Assembly (NCBI GenBank): GCA_947462335.1
Contig: OX381721.1
Span: 35,080,303 to 35,144,302, forward strand
DNA from: Harmothoe impar
Taxonomy: Eukaryota > Annelida > Polychaeta > Phyllodocida > Polynoidae
Reading direction: 5' to 3'
DNA: 64,000 nucleotides
Part shown: in pieces, positions 1 to 10,221 of the stretch
Numbering within the stretch: the first letter of the stretch is position 1
Layout: the number at the start of each line of letters is the position of its first letter
Notes under the pieces: model-generated
Database searches by the model: none
Told to the model about the DNA's origin: nothing
Seen by the model: only the letters and a program-made list of their open reading frames with translations
Program-made: the position numbers and the translations under genes

Positions 1-314
1 TTTTCAACGTCCGCCGGCGGTTCTCCATGGTACAATGGACCCGGATCCTGATACTCAGCTTCACCGGTATCAGCGTGACCGTCAGCAGGGCTGATGGCCT
101 CAATGTCTAGCCCTTCCAAGTAATTGGCGGCGACATTAGCAGGGCGTAGCGGTGACTGAGAGTCAGCGTCGACGTCCATTATCCCCTCTTGTCCCAGGAA
201 ATCTATAGATTCCTGGTCCACGAGGTCAGGTTGATTAACAACCACATTTCCTCCGCTAGCGGAGTCGCCCTCTTGAAGAGGGTCCACCTGTTGGTGGTCT
301 GTCTCGGAAGACAT
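1..314 (-). CDS. acidic ORF of unknown function, cut by window edge
   Basis: An ATG at 314 on the minus strand (context ACAAAAACATGT) opens a frame with no stop to base 1, at least 104 codons. The product is rich in Asp, Glu, Gln and Pro and starts MSSETDHQQVDP; I recognise no domain. It lies about 480 bp downstream of the Gypsy pol end on the same strand, with a palindromic TATA motif about 150 bp upstream of the ATG. It could be an extra 3' ORF of the retroelement, the start of a second element, or a host gene. The C-terminus is outside the window. Confidence 0.4.
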   Translation of the reverse strand, partial: MSSETDHQQVDPLQEGDSASGGNVVVNQPDLVDQESIDFLGQEGIMDVDADSQSPLRPANVAANYLEGLDIEAISPADGHADTGEAEYQDPGPLYHGEPPADVE

Positions 315-459
315 GTTTTTGTGTCACACTCAAGAAAAGTGTTTGTTGATGGATTTATAGGGGATCCACCTCCCCACAGCGACAATGGTCGTGTCCGAGC
401 TCTCACGTCTGCTCTGGACCGCCTCTCAACCCCAACTGGCGATTCCCGCCACTCCGCGG

Positions 460-473
460 GCCTTATATAAGGC
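460..473. promoter_or_regulatory. palindromic TATA motif
   Basis: GCCTTATATAAGGC is a perfect 14-bp palindrome in a CpG-rich stretch. On the minus strand it sits about 150 bp upstream of the ATG at 314, a plausible core promoter for that ORF. Function is inferred from position. Confidence 0.35.
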
Positions 474-791
474 GCGCCACCGCGCATGCGCAACCCCGCG
501 CGTCCCGTGACCCAGTTCCTTGGAACCAGGTCACCACGCTTTCAATTGTAAACAGGTACCCTCATTCCACGTGTTAATCCTTACGCTCTGTCAACTCGTC
601 GAGAGTATCAATGAAATATATATGAATGGCATAATAAAGCACATTCACCGGATTATCCGTCCATCACCCATGGGATCCTTGACAGGGGGACTATCACGAT
701 CATTCCGACCGTACTTACTTCCACACATAACTGATTACAACATTAAAATATTTAACAAGATTACAGGACACCACACTCGTTGTGTACCGGC

Positions 792-1484
792 TTAGGTTAT
801 ACCGTCCCTAGCTAGTAACCGGGGACTGCGTCTTATGTTTTTAGGCATAACATTAGACCTGGTTCCAGGACACGCCTTTTCTAGAGTGGATTTAGCCTTA
901 ACCACACTCTTCCGGGTCCTTTTCCCTTCAGCCGGCGAGACTTTATTAGCCGCCTTCTTCCCGGATCTTTTTGGGATGAAGGGCCTTTGCACCATTAGTT
1001 TCCGGGAAACCTCCTTCCGCGGCCTCCCGCGTTTCCGGGGAGGTTCCTTCACTAATTTCCGCTGTTCACTTTCCTCTATCAAAGTATCAACTTCCAACTC
1101 ATACGAGTCCAGGGACAAATCTCTCCCCTTCCATTCTCTTAGTCGAGCTACATTAGATTTATACATCTTCCCCTGTAATGAACGGATCACTACAGTACTG
1201 TCACTTACTATCCGGGTAACCACAAAGGGCCCGTCCCAATTACTAGCAAGTTTCAGAGTTGATAACGGCTCATGCAATCTTACCACTTGATCACCGACTT
1301 TGAACCGTCGCGGCCTGAGGCCTAGATCATAGCCGGTTTTCTGCCAGGTGGCATTCTTCTGTAATTCAGTTCTGACCAATTCATAAGCATATTTGAATTG
1401 ATCTCTTAATGACTCCACAAACATCACATGGCAGGGGGTTTCCGGGTTCATTCCAACCACCCCAAATACCAGATCAGCGGGCAT
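792..1484 (-). CDS. pol: Gypsy integrase C-terminal domain and basic tail (fragment)
   Basis: This is a 230-codon frame. It starts with the end of the integrase core region, then shows the GPF/Y-type fold signature (GDQVVRLHEP, then WDGPFVVTRI) and a long basic tail. The tail contains PRKRGRPRK, an AT-hook-like GRP core, consistent with chromatin or DNA binding. The frame differs from the preceding integrase frame: a break near 1484-1490 separates FGKI from MPADLVFG, which normally lie close together in Gypsy integrases. It is therefore the 3' part of pol rather than an independent gene. Confidence 0.75.
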   Translation of the reverse strand: MPADLVFGVVGMNPETPCHVMFVESLRDQFKYAYELVRTELQKNATWQKTGYDLGLRPRRFKVGDQVVRLHEPLSTLKLASNWDGPFVVTRIVSDSTVVIRSLQGKMYKSNVARLREWKGRDLSLDSYELEVDTLIEESEQRKLVKEPPRKRGRPRKEVSRKLMVQRPFIPKRSGKKAANKVSPAEGKRTRKSVVKAKSTLEKACPGTRSNVMPKNIRRSPRLLARDGIT

Positions 1485-1486
1485 TA

Positions 1487-1792
1487 TTAAATCTTCCCGA
1501 AAACTAACAGATTCGGGGAACAGGAAGTACTAGAATGGACAGTGCTATTATATGCATGGCATACATAATCACACTGCTCATCCCAGTCATCCATTTTATC
1601 ATTCACCAGGGATTTCAACACCTGAATCAATGTACGATTGAATCTCTCAACCATTCCATCACTTTGTGGCCGATAGGGATTTGTTCTCGTTTTACAAATC
1701 GCCAGTCGGTGACACATTTCCTGCCAAAGATCAGATTCAAATTCCCGACCTTGGTCACTATGCATCATTAGGGGAACCCCAAGATGCAATAC
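1487..1792 (-). pseudogene. pol: Gypsy integrase catalytic core, after in-frame TAG
   Basis: This segment is in the same frame as the upstream pol ORF but separated from it by a TAG stop at 1793-1795. It carries the second catalytic Asp (HSDQGREF) and the catalytic Glu (SDGMVERFNRTL) of the DDE integrase; the first Asp (VAIDIISG) is upstream of the stop. There is no ATG at its beginning, so it needs readthrough and is best regarded as a disabled part of pol. Confidence 0.8.
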
Positions 1793-4700
1793 CTAACCTT
1801 TAACAAAAGCTTTTGCACAGGTTGCTGCTTTGTGATCCGCTAATGGAAACACTCTCGTATACTTAGTATAATAGTCAGTGACGACCATCATACAAGTATT
1901 ACCCTCAGGGGTAGTTTTAAACCCACTGATAATATCTATGGCGACTCGCGCAAATCTTACACCAAACAACTCCTGGGACAAAGGCATTTTACCCATCCCA
2001 GGCCCAGGTTTGTTTTTACAACGATCCGGGCAAGTAGCAATCCATCTTAATAGATCACTACTCATCCCTGGCCAGTAATATCTCCTTTTCAGACGTTCCA
2101 GGGAACGCTTTTTCCCGAAATGTCCACTGGTCAGGTGTCCATGGCAATAATACATAACATCCCTCCGCATACCGGAGGGGATTACCACTTGCCGGACTCT
2201 CCTACCGGATGAATTAATCTTCCACCGGTAGACGATTCCGCTCTGGACCTCTAGCTCTGCCCATTGAGCTATTAGTCGTCTCATTTCCCGATTCTCCAGG
2301 GAAATCTCAGGCCGCGGGGGCCGTATCTTCCTAGGTAACAATACCAACAACCGGCTAAGGTTAGGATCCTTTTCCTGGAATTTCCGGATGGTTCCCATGG
2401 ACCACTCCAGAACCCCAGTTCCCTTGATCTCAAAGGGAATCCTTGCTCCGGCTATGACAGCCTCATGCTGACCACAGTCATCACAGTTGGTGTTCTCGCA
2501 CTTCCTGATAGGACGTCGGGAAAGTGCATCAGCATTCACATGCTTTACCCCAGCTCTATGCTGGATCTGACTTTGCTCCAAACCGAACTCGGAAAGGTGT
2601 GCTAGCCAACGGCCAATCATTCCTTCCGCATCTTTGAAATTCAATAACCATCTCAAAGAGGAATGATCTGTTCTTAGCGTAAAATCTGACCCCCAAAGGA
2701 AATGTTTGAACTTTTTAGTATAAACTATCACAGCCAACAATTCCCTTTTAGTGGTGCAATAATTACGCTGGGTCTTACTCATAGTATTACTAGCAAAGGC
2801 AATGGGAACCTCCACTCCGTCTTGGACTTGACTGAGGGCGGCCCCAATACTCTCATTACTAGCATCTGTATCCAATACAAAATGACCATCCGGGGTGGGA
2901 TACTTTAACACCGGGGTCTCCACAAACAACTTTTTTATTGCTAAGAAAGCTGTGTCCTGTTCCCTCCCCCATGGGAACTCTTCCTTCCTATTTCCGGGTG
3001 TCCAGTGTGACAAACACTGGATCGGATAGGCTACCCGGGAATACCCCGGCAGGAAATCCCTATAGTATGAGCAGAATCCTAGAAAGGATCGCACATCTTT
3101 AGGACCCCTGGGGACTTCCCATTCAGTCACACTCCTGATCTTTTCCGGATCCGCCTTAACCCCCTCGGTGGAAATAATCTGCCCTAGGTAGTTAATATCC
3201 TTCTTAAACAGATTGCATTTCTTTGGTTTCAATTTGAGACCATTAGACATGATTCGGTTTAAGACTTCCTCTAAATTACTTAAACAATCCGCAAAGGTCT
3301 TTCCAAACACAATTACGTCATCCAAGTAAACTAGACATTTCCGCCATAATAAATCACTTAACAGTGTCTCCATCATGGCTTCAAAGGTGGCCGGCGCGTT
3401 ACATAACCCGAACGGCATTACCTTATATTCAAACAACCCGATATGGCTGGAGAACGCAGTTTTCTCCATATCCTCAGGCTTCATGCCTACTTGCCAATAC
3501 CCGGACTGTAAATCCAGGGTACAAAACCATTCATTCCCTCCCAGGGAATCAATCGTCTCATCTATCCTAGGAAGAGGATAGGAGTTCTTTTTAGTCAACC
3601 CATTCAGTTTCCGGTAATCAATACAGAACCGTATGCTACCATCCTTCTTGGTTACCATACACACAGGGGAGGACCAAGGACTCATGCTGGGAACAATAAC
3701 ATTATCCTTCAGCATTTTCGCTATCTCTTCCTCAGCTACAATCTTCTTCTTGAGGGGTAATCTCCTATAAGGAATCTTAAAAGCGGGGTTATCCCCGGTT
3801 TTAATTTCATGCAATACCTTATTGGTTCTCCCCAGGGGTTCCCCTGGGGCCGCAAAAGCTTGCCTGCATCTCTTCAGCATAGCCTTTAGGGCTTCCTGAT
3901 CATTCTCATCCGTTATGGACGATCCTGTTAACAACTTAGTTAACTCTTCATGCAATTCCTCTTCCCCTCCTTCTTCTAACCTCAGGTCTTGGTGGCTACC
4001 GGTGACTGCCTCCGCAAGTATCACTTTCCCAACTTCAGTGCCTTTCTCAAGATATACTGTGGAGTTTCCGGGGTTGGAAATGGGTGTCACTGTCCATCTG
4101 GAATTCCCTACTAGGGTATCCGCAGATTCCAATCCCTTCCGGGATAATACAGCCATATCCGGCTCGATTACCGCTAATCCTTTCTGGATTAGCCTCCCTG
4201 AACTGACTAACACGTCACAGGTCATTCCCGGGGGAATCTTCACAGTCTGTGCCACACTAGCGACACTACTTATCACTCTCAACTTACAGAGTATGGTCAT
4301 ATCATACGGGTATTCAATTTTCAACTTCCCACTTTTCGGATTCAAAGTCGCACCGAAAAGCGCCGCAAAATCCAAACCAAGAATACCATCATCTTCAATC
4401 TCAGCTATGGTCGGGGCCCAAACAAATTCTTTCCCGGCCACAGAGATTATCAGAAAAGTCCGTCCAAATGTCCTCATTCTGGTACCATCGGCCGTACATG
4501 CGTTTACCCTCATTGTGAGGTTCTCACACATATTCGGCAATAAGCTGATGAATCTCTTAGAGACCATGGAGTGGCTAGCTCCAGTATCCATAAGAAACTC
4601 CCCAGTCTTTCCTTGTACAGAACAGGAAACGTACCACCTCTTCCCATCAGTTACTGAGGGATTCCTAGTAAACCGGTGAAGGTCACTATCAGTGCCCAGG

Positions 4701-5000
4701 TCGAACCCACATCCTTTCAGGTGTTCCAGACAAGGATGACCCGGGGGAAGCCTGGTTCCTCCAACCTTAACCAACTCTTTGGTTATTGACTCCTCTAAAC
4801 TGGCACTAGGTTTCCCATACGCGCACCCCTGGGCGCCTGTTGTACCAGTCTCCCCAGCCTCATGGTTTCCGGGATGTACGGTCCCATCTCCCTTCTTGCT
4901 GGACGCATTCACTGCTAATGAATCTTCACCGCCAACGTCGGTGATAATCTGACATATTTCCTCAGGGGTTACCGTCCTGCCATCCCCGGTAACCCCCTCT
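1793..5000 (-). CDS. pol: Gypsy pol: protease, reverse transcriptase, RNase H, integrase N-terminus
   Basis: A long frame running from the gag stop to a TAG at 1795-1793. Domains in order: aspartic protease (LMDTGASHSM), reverse transcriptase with the YLDD catalytic box (LVYLDDVIVFG) and conserved PFGLCNAPATF, RNase H (FVLDTDASNES, then TKRELLAV), and integrase with an HH-CC zinc module (HLTSGHFGKKRS, TCPDRCKNK) and the first catalytic Asp (ARVAIDIISG). The second zinc Cys pair is C-x3-C rather than the usual C-x2-C. There is no ATG near the start; the frame is open up to the GGGAAAT slip site at the gag end, so Pol is probably made as Gag-Pol by -1 frameshifting. The integrase is stopped prematurely. 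Confidence 0.9.
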
Positions 5001-6834
5001 AATTTCCCGAAACCTCACTTCTTAAAACAGGTTTCTCTGCTTTGCATTCAGATGCAAAGTGCCCTTTGACTTGACATCTGTAACACTGGACAGTGTTACG
5101 ATCGACCCTAGGGCGGCGCCTGGTTTGATTATCAAACACCTCGTTCATGCGTTTAATCATGGACTCCATTAAGGTATTTAATGAGTTTCCTGACGCATTT
5201 GTTTTATCCGGAGTGGTCGTCTCCGGGGTCTGGGTTTTCTGACTGGGTTCAGTCTGAGGCTCCCGAATGTCGGGTTTCCGGGGGGTTTCCGAATAACCTT
5301 TGTTACTAGGAAGCTTCCCGGAAGCTGAGGTTGAGCTAGATTTCTGTCGACCCTTGAATTTCAGGGCGTCTACTCTCTCCTCCCCTTCAGATTCTTCCGC
5401 GGAAGAATCGTCTCCATCTAAGGAATGTTCAATTCCAGAGACGCGCTGCCCCCTATTAGCGGGTATCATACCAGCCAACAGTATCTTCTTCTTGTCATGT
5501 TGATCAATCGCCATGAACAAATCTGCTATGGAAGACCCAGCTTCCCAAGCTCTACCACAAACTTTAGCATGTTCAGGATCACTCAATCCACTAATAAATC
5601 TTACAAATAGGGATTCTATGTAATATTCAGCATCCCTACTCCATTCTGGCCTAGCCTGCCGCAATAATCGCTGCAATTCTAGCCCAAAAATTTTAGCAGA
5701 TTCCTTAGGTTTCTGCGTTCTCCTCTGAAACAGAGTCCAGTGATCTACTGTCACCATTTTCCCAAAGGTATAACAAGCTAATACTTCCAGCTGGTCGTAT
5801 GTAGCTTCCGGCCCGTAAGTGTCCCTCCATTCTTCAACCACTATCTTACCCGGGCCGTCACTCAACCATATCACAAAAGCTCCCAAGGATTCCTCCTTGT
5901 TCCAGCAATTGTACTTACAATCATCTAAAAGTGATTGATATTCTTCCTTCCAGGGTCGTAAACCCCTGTAAGGCTTAGTCACGCGTGCAGTTCTTTTAGC
6001 AGCATAATTAGAATGCACTAATTGACCCGACATGCGTCTACTCCAAGCCAGTAAGTCTGTACCGTCTTGACCTCGGCTGGAGCAATCTAGTCCCAAATTA
6101 CCTATGGCTGGGTCTCGATTATGTAATCGGTGTTCCGCCGGGGTCATTGTTACCCTTCGGTTCAAAGGAACCTTTATCTTGGGTATATCGTCAGAAGATT
6201 TATCTGATTCCGAGTCTGTACCCTCATCAAAGCGTGGGCCTTGATAACCGGACAATCCCTGAGTGTTTTTATGCACTGGATTTGACCTTCCCTTCGTTTT
6301 CTGCTGTGACCCCTTATTCAGACTACCCCTCCGGCTATTTTCAGGGTCCTTATTGACTCCCGAATGTGTATCAGTGGCCGGAGGTGGATATGAATAAGTT
6401 GTATCCGGGCAATATCTATAATTACCCTTGCTATCATAATCTCCCGGGTTTCCATACTGAGCCGGATCATCCCCCGAAAAGGGGTTCAATGAGCCATAAC
6501 TATGGTTCACGACTTCATCTCGGAATTTATTTTTATAATGTCGAGACACTTCCTCCTCTGGAGACATTTCCCTGTTAACCTGACCATTACTGGCATGATT
6601 AACTGGTTCCCGTTCAAGAGAGCGCCCGGTGATATTCACTCTCTTTGAATCCTTCCCTCTGTTTTTATACACAGAGTCCTCCACATTCCTCAATCCATTA
6701 TCATTAATAAATGGATCGAATTGAGGTAATGCATCTACTTGCCTAGCAGCAAGAGTGCTGTCCAGAACAGTCTCCGGCCCGATAGCTGGAACTTGTTCCC
6801 CCCCCCTGCTGTTCCGTTGCCTTCGACAATTCAC
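4999..6834 (-). CDS. gag: Gypsy gag, central and C-terminal part with CCHC knuckle
   Basis: A 611-codon frame without a clear ATG start, overlapping the N-terminal gag frame by 92 nt in a different phase. It contains a hydrophilic region, a retrotransposon-type capsid segment (around YNCWNKEESLGAF and EEWRDTYGPEATYDQL) and near the C-terminus a retroviral zinc knuckle, CYRCQVKGHFASEC. It ends with TAG at 5001-4999 directly after GGGAAAT. The phase change at a G8 run near 6800 suggests this and the upstream ORF were one Gag separated by an indel, though +1 frameshifting is not excluded. Confidence 0.8.
   Translation of the reverse strand: MNCRRQRNSRGGEQVPAIGPETVLDSTLAARQVDALPQFDPFINDNGLRNVEDSVYKNRGKDSKRVNITGRSLEREPVNHASNGQVNREMSPEEEVSRHYKNKFRDEVVNHSYGSLNPFSGDDPAQYGNPGDYDSKGNYRYCPDTTYSYPPPATDTHSGVNKDPENSRRGSLNKGSQQKTKGRSNPVHKNTQGLSGYQGPRFDEGTDSESDKSSDDIPKIKVPLNRRVTMTPAEHRLHNRDPAIGNLGLDCSSRGQDGTDLLAWSRRMSGQLVHSNYAAKRTARVTKPYRGLRPWKEEYQSLLDDCKYNCWNKEESLGAFVIWLSDGPGKIVVEEWRDTYGPEATYDQLEVLACYTFGKMVTVDHWTLFQRRTQKPKESAKIFGLELQRLLRQARPEWSRDAEYYIESLFVRFISGLSDPEHAKVCGRAWEAGSSIADLFMAIDQHDKKKILLAGMIPANRGQRVSGIEHSLDGDDSSAEESEGEERVDALKFKGRQKSSSTSASGKLPSNKGYSETPRKPDIREPQTEPSQKTQTPETTTPDKTNASGNSLNTLMESMIKRMNEVFDNQTRRRPRVDRNTVQCYRCQVKGHFASECKAEKPVLRSEVSGN
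5002..5008 (-). promoter_or_regulatory. -1 ribosomal frameshift heptamer GGGAAAT
   Basis: Read in the gag frame the bases are TCG GGA AAT TAG, so G GGA AAT fits the X XXY YYZ slippery rule and lies immediately before the gag stop. A -1 slip enters the open pol frame. I did not fold the downstream region for a stimulatory structure. Confidence 0.6.
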
Positions 6835-7540
6835 TCCGCAGGAGAGTTTTCCTGGCTTCCAGGGAACAGACAGCCTCCACTTCAGCTTTCCGTTTCCTTT
6901 CTAACTCCTCCGTTTCTTCCAGGATTTGTATCCTGGTGGATTCGTTATCCTTGACCAACTGGTCTCTGCCCTTCTCGAGCTCTTCTGTCCCCCTCTTCAG
7001 GGCATACCATTCTCTAGAGTATTTTTTTAAATCCCTCTCATACCTCTCCTTAAGAGATTCGGAGTGTTCATTCTCCTTCTGGTTCTCAGCAATCTTTGCT
7101 TGAATCTTTTGGTATTCATGCGATTCCTGAGCAACCTTCTTTTTCATATACCGGTTGTCTTCTATCAACCGTTCTCTCTCTTCTATCAGAGTTCCTTTTA
7201 CCCTCTGATTCTCAGAGAGGATCTCGTCCCTTTCTTTTACCAGGGATGTCAATTCCTCAGTCAATGCAGCATACTGATCTTCCATTGACTGCTTGTCCAA
7301 TCGGACATTCTCCCAGTAGAGGTCATCCTCTTCCCGAGCCAAACGCTCGTCATATTCCCTCTGGAATCTCTCATCCCCTACATAGGGTTCCACCCAGGAA
7401 AGATCCTGCAATTTCCTCTTCTTCTGTTCTGGCTTCAAGCCCTCCCCAGGGTCCATCCCTGGCACCTCCAGGCGAGTTGATTCCAACTCCCCTTCACTCA
7501 GCTCTGGGCCAGAGCCGCCCAGGCTACCACCGGTAGCCAT
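6743..7540 (-). CDS. gag: Gypsy gag N-terminal coiled-coil region
   Basis: The first ATG of this frame is at 7540 (MATGGSLGGS); the frame is open slightly further upstream from a GTG. The product is about 265 aa, dominated by Glu/Lys/Arg/Leu heptad-like repeats (EREEDDLY..., KERDEILSEN, EELERKRKAE) that predict a long coiled coil. The frame ends 92 nt inside the next gag frame. The overlap contains a run of eight G where a one-base change would join the two. It lies about 110 bp after the primer-binding site, as expected for gag. Confidence 0.7.
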   Translation of the reverse strand: MATGGSLGGSGPELSEGELESTRLEVPGMDPGEGLKPEQKKRKLQDLSWVEPYVGDERFQREYDERLAREEDDLYWENVRLDKQSMEDQYAALTEELTSLVKERDEILSENQRVKGTLIEERERLIEDNRYMKKKVAQESHEYQKIQAKIAENQKENEHSESLKERYERDLKKYSREWYALKRGTEELEKGRDQLVKDNESTRIQILEETEELERKRKAEVEAVCSLEARKTLLRSELSKATEQQGGGTSSSYRAGDCSGQHSCC

Positions 7541-7645
7541 TGTCTGTCCACTAAAGGACTGTCTGTCCACCCAAGGACTTCCTGTTCAGTATAACCCGAA
7601 CATATTCCCGAACAACTAACTTGTTCTGCTACCTTCACTGCTACT

Positions 7646-7658
7646 GGTCACGGCACCA
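7646..7658 (-). other. tRNA primer-binding site
   Basis: Minus strand TGGTGCCGTGACC is complementary to a tRNA 3' end finishing in ...GGCACCA. It begins two bases after the LTR terminal CA. The tRNA species was not identified. Confidence 0.6.
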
Positions 7659-7659
7659 G

Positions 7660-8143
7660 TGTGGTGGTTCGTAGTTAACTCTAGGTTAAAGAACAACGAT
7701 CACGGCAGTTTCCAGGTGCGAGAATATATCTGTCTTTATTCACAAGAATAACAACTCTAGTTCCTTTACTAGGGAACGATCAGTGTAGAATTAATACACA
7801 CAGGTAGATCAGGTTTCTCTATAAATAGAGGAAACGGTCAGTATACAACTCTTAGCATACAACTCTGTCCGCACGGTTGGACATGTGAAGTCTCTCGTCA
7901 GTCGGGCCTGCACTGACTGCCGTTCCAGGTAAACACATGGGTCTTATATAACACCGGCTCTTAGATCACGTGGCCAGGTGGGTGGGTCGGCCGCCCACCT
8001 GAGAGCGGCACACGGTTACCTGAAGAGGACCTGCGCCCTCTCCCGGGAACTGTGTGCACTAGCTCCAGGTGGAGAGGCCGAGTAAACAGACGTTACCCGG
8101 AAATACCGTGTATGAGATTAATATGTAATATCATGCCCCTACA
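7660..8143 (-). repeat. Gypsy 5' LTR (484 bp)
   Basis: The sequence begins TGTAGGGG and ends CCACA on the minus strand, giving TGT/ACA termini. It contains a TATA box (TTATATAA, about 7946) followed by a polyadenylation signal (GAATAAAG, about 7735), the order expected for U3-R-U5. The primer-binding site follows directly. No partner LTR is visible in the window. Confidence 0.7.
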
Positions 8144-8731
8144 CAATCTTACAATCTTACAATCTTACCGGTCAACATTGCTTAATGGGGCCCATATATG
8201 TGTCTTTACGTGGGCAAGCTGATTTGCCCACCCTGGGTTTTGGTCCTTTTTGTCCAGGGCTACTAGTGGGAGCCCATATGGATCAGCCTAGATTCGAGGT
8301 GCCCAGCCCTAGCCCAGTTTTAGCACACACTAGAAAAATGTACAATAAATGATAATTTCTGGAGGGGAATCAGATGCCAGTATGTTTTGAAATATTTGAT
8401 AGCCATCAGACAACACGGCTATGTTAAGAAAAACAGCTCAAAGCTGTAAATGTGGTCCCAGATATCCCACATTATCACCCATCACAACACACATCTATAT
8501 GTTTAAAAAAAATGGGGGAAAAAAACATAACCAAACTGTAGATATGTTGAGTGACATGCGGGTGGCATGCTGACACCGGCATTTGTTTGTTGTTCGTACT
8601 TGTTTTATTTATCCATATTTTGCTGGTAACCCGTCAGTAAACAGACCGGTGTTGTACTAGGACATACCGACACGTGCTGCAAGGATGCCATCTCCCATAA
8701 CACGTGCACCCCGGCATGTTCAGAATCCTTA
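8144..8731. other. intergenic, AT-rich
   Basis: No convincing gene. There is a short triplicated ACAATCTT motif at the LTR edge and several A/T runs. Confidence 0.5.
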
Positions 8732-9103
8732 GGCCACTCAAAAAAATGTAATGGTTTCTCATCACCGCGCGCATCATAAAAATCAGGTTTTGGGAAAAAC
8801 TTCTTCTTTTTTTTTTGCCAAATTTTGATGAAAAACCTCATCAAAATGGACGAAATTGGTCATATTTGGTACCAAATTAAAGCTAATAATGCCAGCAATG
8901 CAGTGGTATAGAAATAACTTACATTTTCCACACTTTTAAATATCAATTAATTCTTAACCAATTAAATGTGAATTTTGGCCAAAGAAACCTGTAAATAAAC
9001 CTATACATTTTGGCCTGTGAGTAAAAAAAAAAAGAAAAAAAGCCTCCCTCGTCAGATTTCTCAGACCTTGGTGATGAGAAACCACTTTTTTTTTTGAGTG
9101 GCC
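8732..9103. mobile_element. Harbinger-like MITE, TTA target duplication
   Basis: Inverted termini of about 37 bp start GGCCACTCAAAAAA and include GGTTTCTCATCACC on both ends. TTA stands directly outside each end (8729-8731 and 9104-9106). GGCC ends plus a TTA/TAA duplication fit PIF/Harbinger MITEs. No coding capacity. Confidence 0.65.
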
Positions 9104-9106
9104 TTA

Positions 9107-9500
9107 GGGTCGATTCACCATGAGTCGGACACTTACTACCTTGCAATTGAGTCGGACACTTGTCTTTTTGTTTATCTAAACACAATACGGTACATTAACC
9201 ATGACTCGGACATATACCCTGACCAGATGGGTGAAATTTGAGGTCATTTATGTACAATAGGACTTCTAGTGTTTGTTTGTTGGAAAGAATAGCACTTAGA
9301 CTTTACCATTGTTCGCAAATATAGAGCCTAAAATGCTTAAGAATACACAAAATCAGGTGTCCATATCAAGGTCAATTTACCCTAACCCAGGAATCATGAA
9401 GAGTAGAATTCAATTATTATTACAAACAAAGCAACTCTACAAGCATTATAATGCATAATTAACAACAAATCCAGGTGTCCGACTCATGGTGAATCTACCC
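9107..9500. mobile_element. second MITE abutting the first
   Basis: Termini GGGTCGATTCACCATGAG and its near-complement (CTCATGGTGAATCTACCC at the right end) are inverted over about 27 bp, with TA on both sides. The left end shares its flanking TTA with the neighbouring MITE, so one probably inserted at the edge of the other. Confidence 0.6.
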
Positions 9501-9616
9501 TACAACTCTCTACATACCTCTATATTCACGGCGTACATACACGTGTATGTATACAGACATCACAAACATGCATACCGTGCTCACAGAGTGGTGCCCACCT
9601 CTCTGAGCTGCACGGC

Positions 9617-10029
9617 GATTGCTCGGGTATTGCCCAGGTTTTGCTCAGGTATTGCATTGCATATTGCTCAGGTATTGTTTGGGTATTGCTCGGGTATTGC
9701 TACGGTATTGTTCGGGTATTGCCCAGGTATTGCTCAAGTTTTCCTCAGGTTTTGCATTGTATATTGCTCAGGTATTGTTCAGGTATTGCTCAGGTATTGC
9801 TCAGGTATTGCTCGGGTATTGCTCAGGTATTGCTCGGGTATTGCTCAGGTATTGCTCAGGTATTACTCAGGTATTGCTCAGGTATTGCTCGGGTATTGCT
9901 CAGGTATTGCTCAGGTATTGCTCAGGTATTGCTCAGGTATTGCTCAGGTATTGCTCGGGTATTGCTCAGGTATTGTTTGGGTATTGCTCGGGTATTGCTT
10001 GGACATTGCTCAGGTATTGTTTGGGTATT
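9617..10029 (+). repeat. 11-bp minisatellite (about 36 units)
   Basis: Tandem copies of an 11-bp unit CAGGTATTGCT, with CGGG and TTGG variants. No unit carries a stop in any forward frame, so three overlapping spurious ORFs with an 11-residue periodicity arise. Confidence 0.9.
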
Positions 10030-10221
10030 TAAGCAATTAATCAAAAAGTGAAATGGCGTACCATACTAGCCCTAAACGCACAAATGTTTTCCTAGTTCCT
10101 ATAGTTTTATGTGGTTTACAACATAGGAGCCAGCATAACGAAAACGACGTGAGGACGATTACGACATGTTATTGTTTATATCTCCCACTTGTAACCAATA
10201 AACAACAGATATCTGGCCGTG

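Larger units (their letters stand above)
792..8143 (-). mobile_element. degenerate Ty3/Gypsy LTR retrotransposon
   Basis: On the minus strand the order is LTR (8143-7660), primer-binding site, gag with coiled coil and CCHC knuckle, then pol with protease, reverse transcriptase, RNase H and integrase. Integrase after RNase H is the Gypsy order. Breaks: a frame change at a G8 run in gag, an in-frame TAG in the integrase core, and a frame break between integrase core and C-terminal domain. No sequence matching the 484-bp LTR is visible in bases 1-790, so the 3' LTR is lost, replaced or beyond the left edge. Confidence 0.85.

Noticed and set aside
835..1290. Plus-strand ORF of 151 aa
   Set aside because: Antisense shadow of the Gypsy integrase tail; no domain.
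3915..4679. Plus-strand ORF of 254 aa
   Set aside because: Antisense to the protease part of pol, which has clear motifs on the other strand.
9486..10051. Three overlapping ORFs of 136-184 aa
   Set aside because: They are the three frames of an 11-bp tandem repeat, with no start context or domain.
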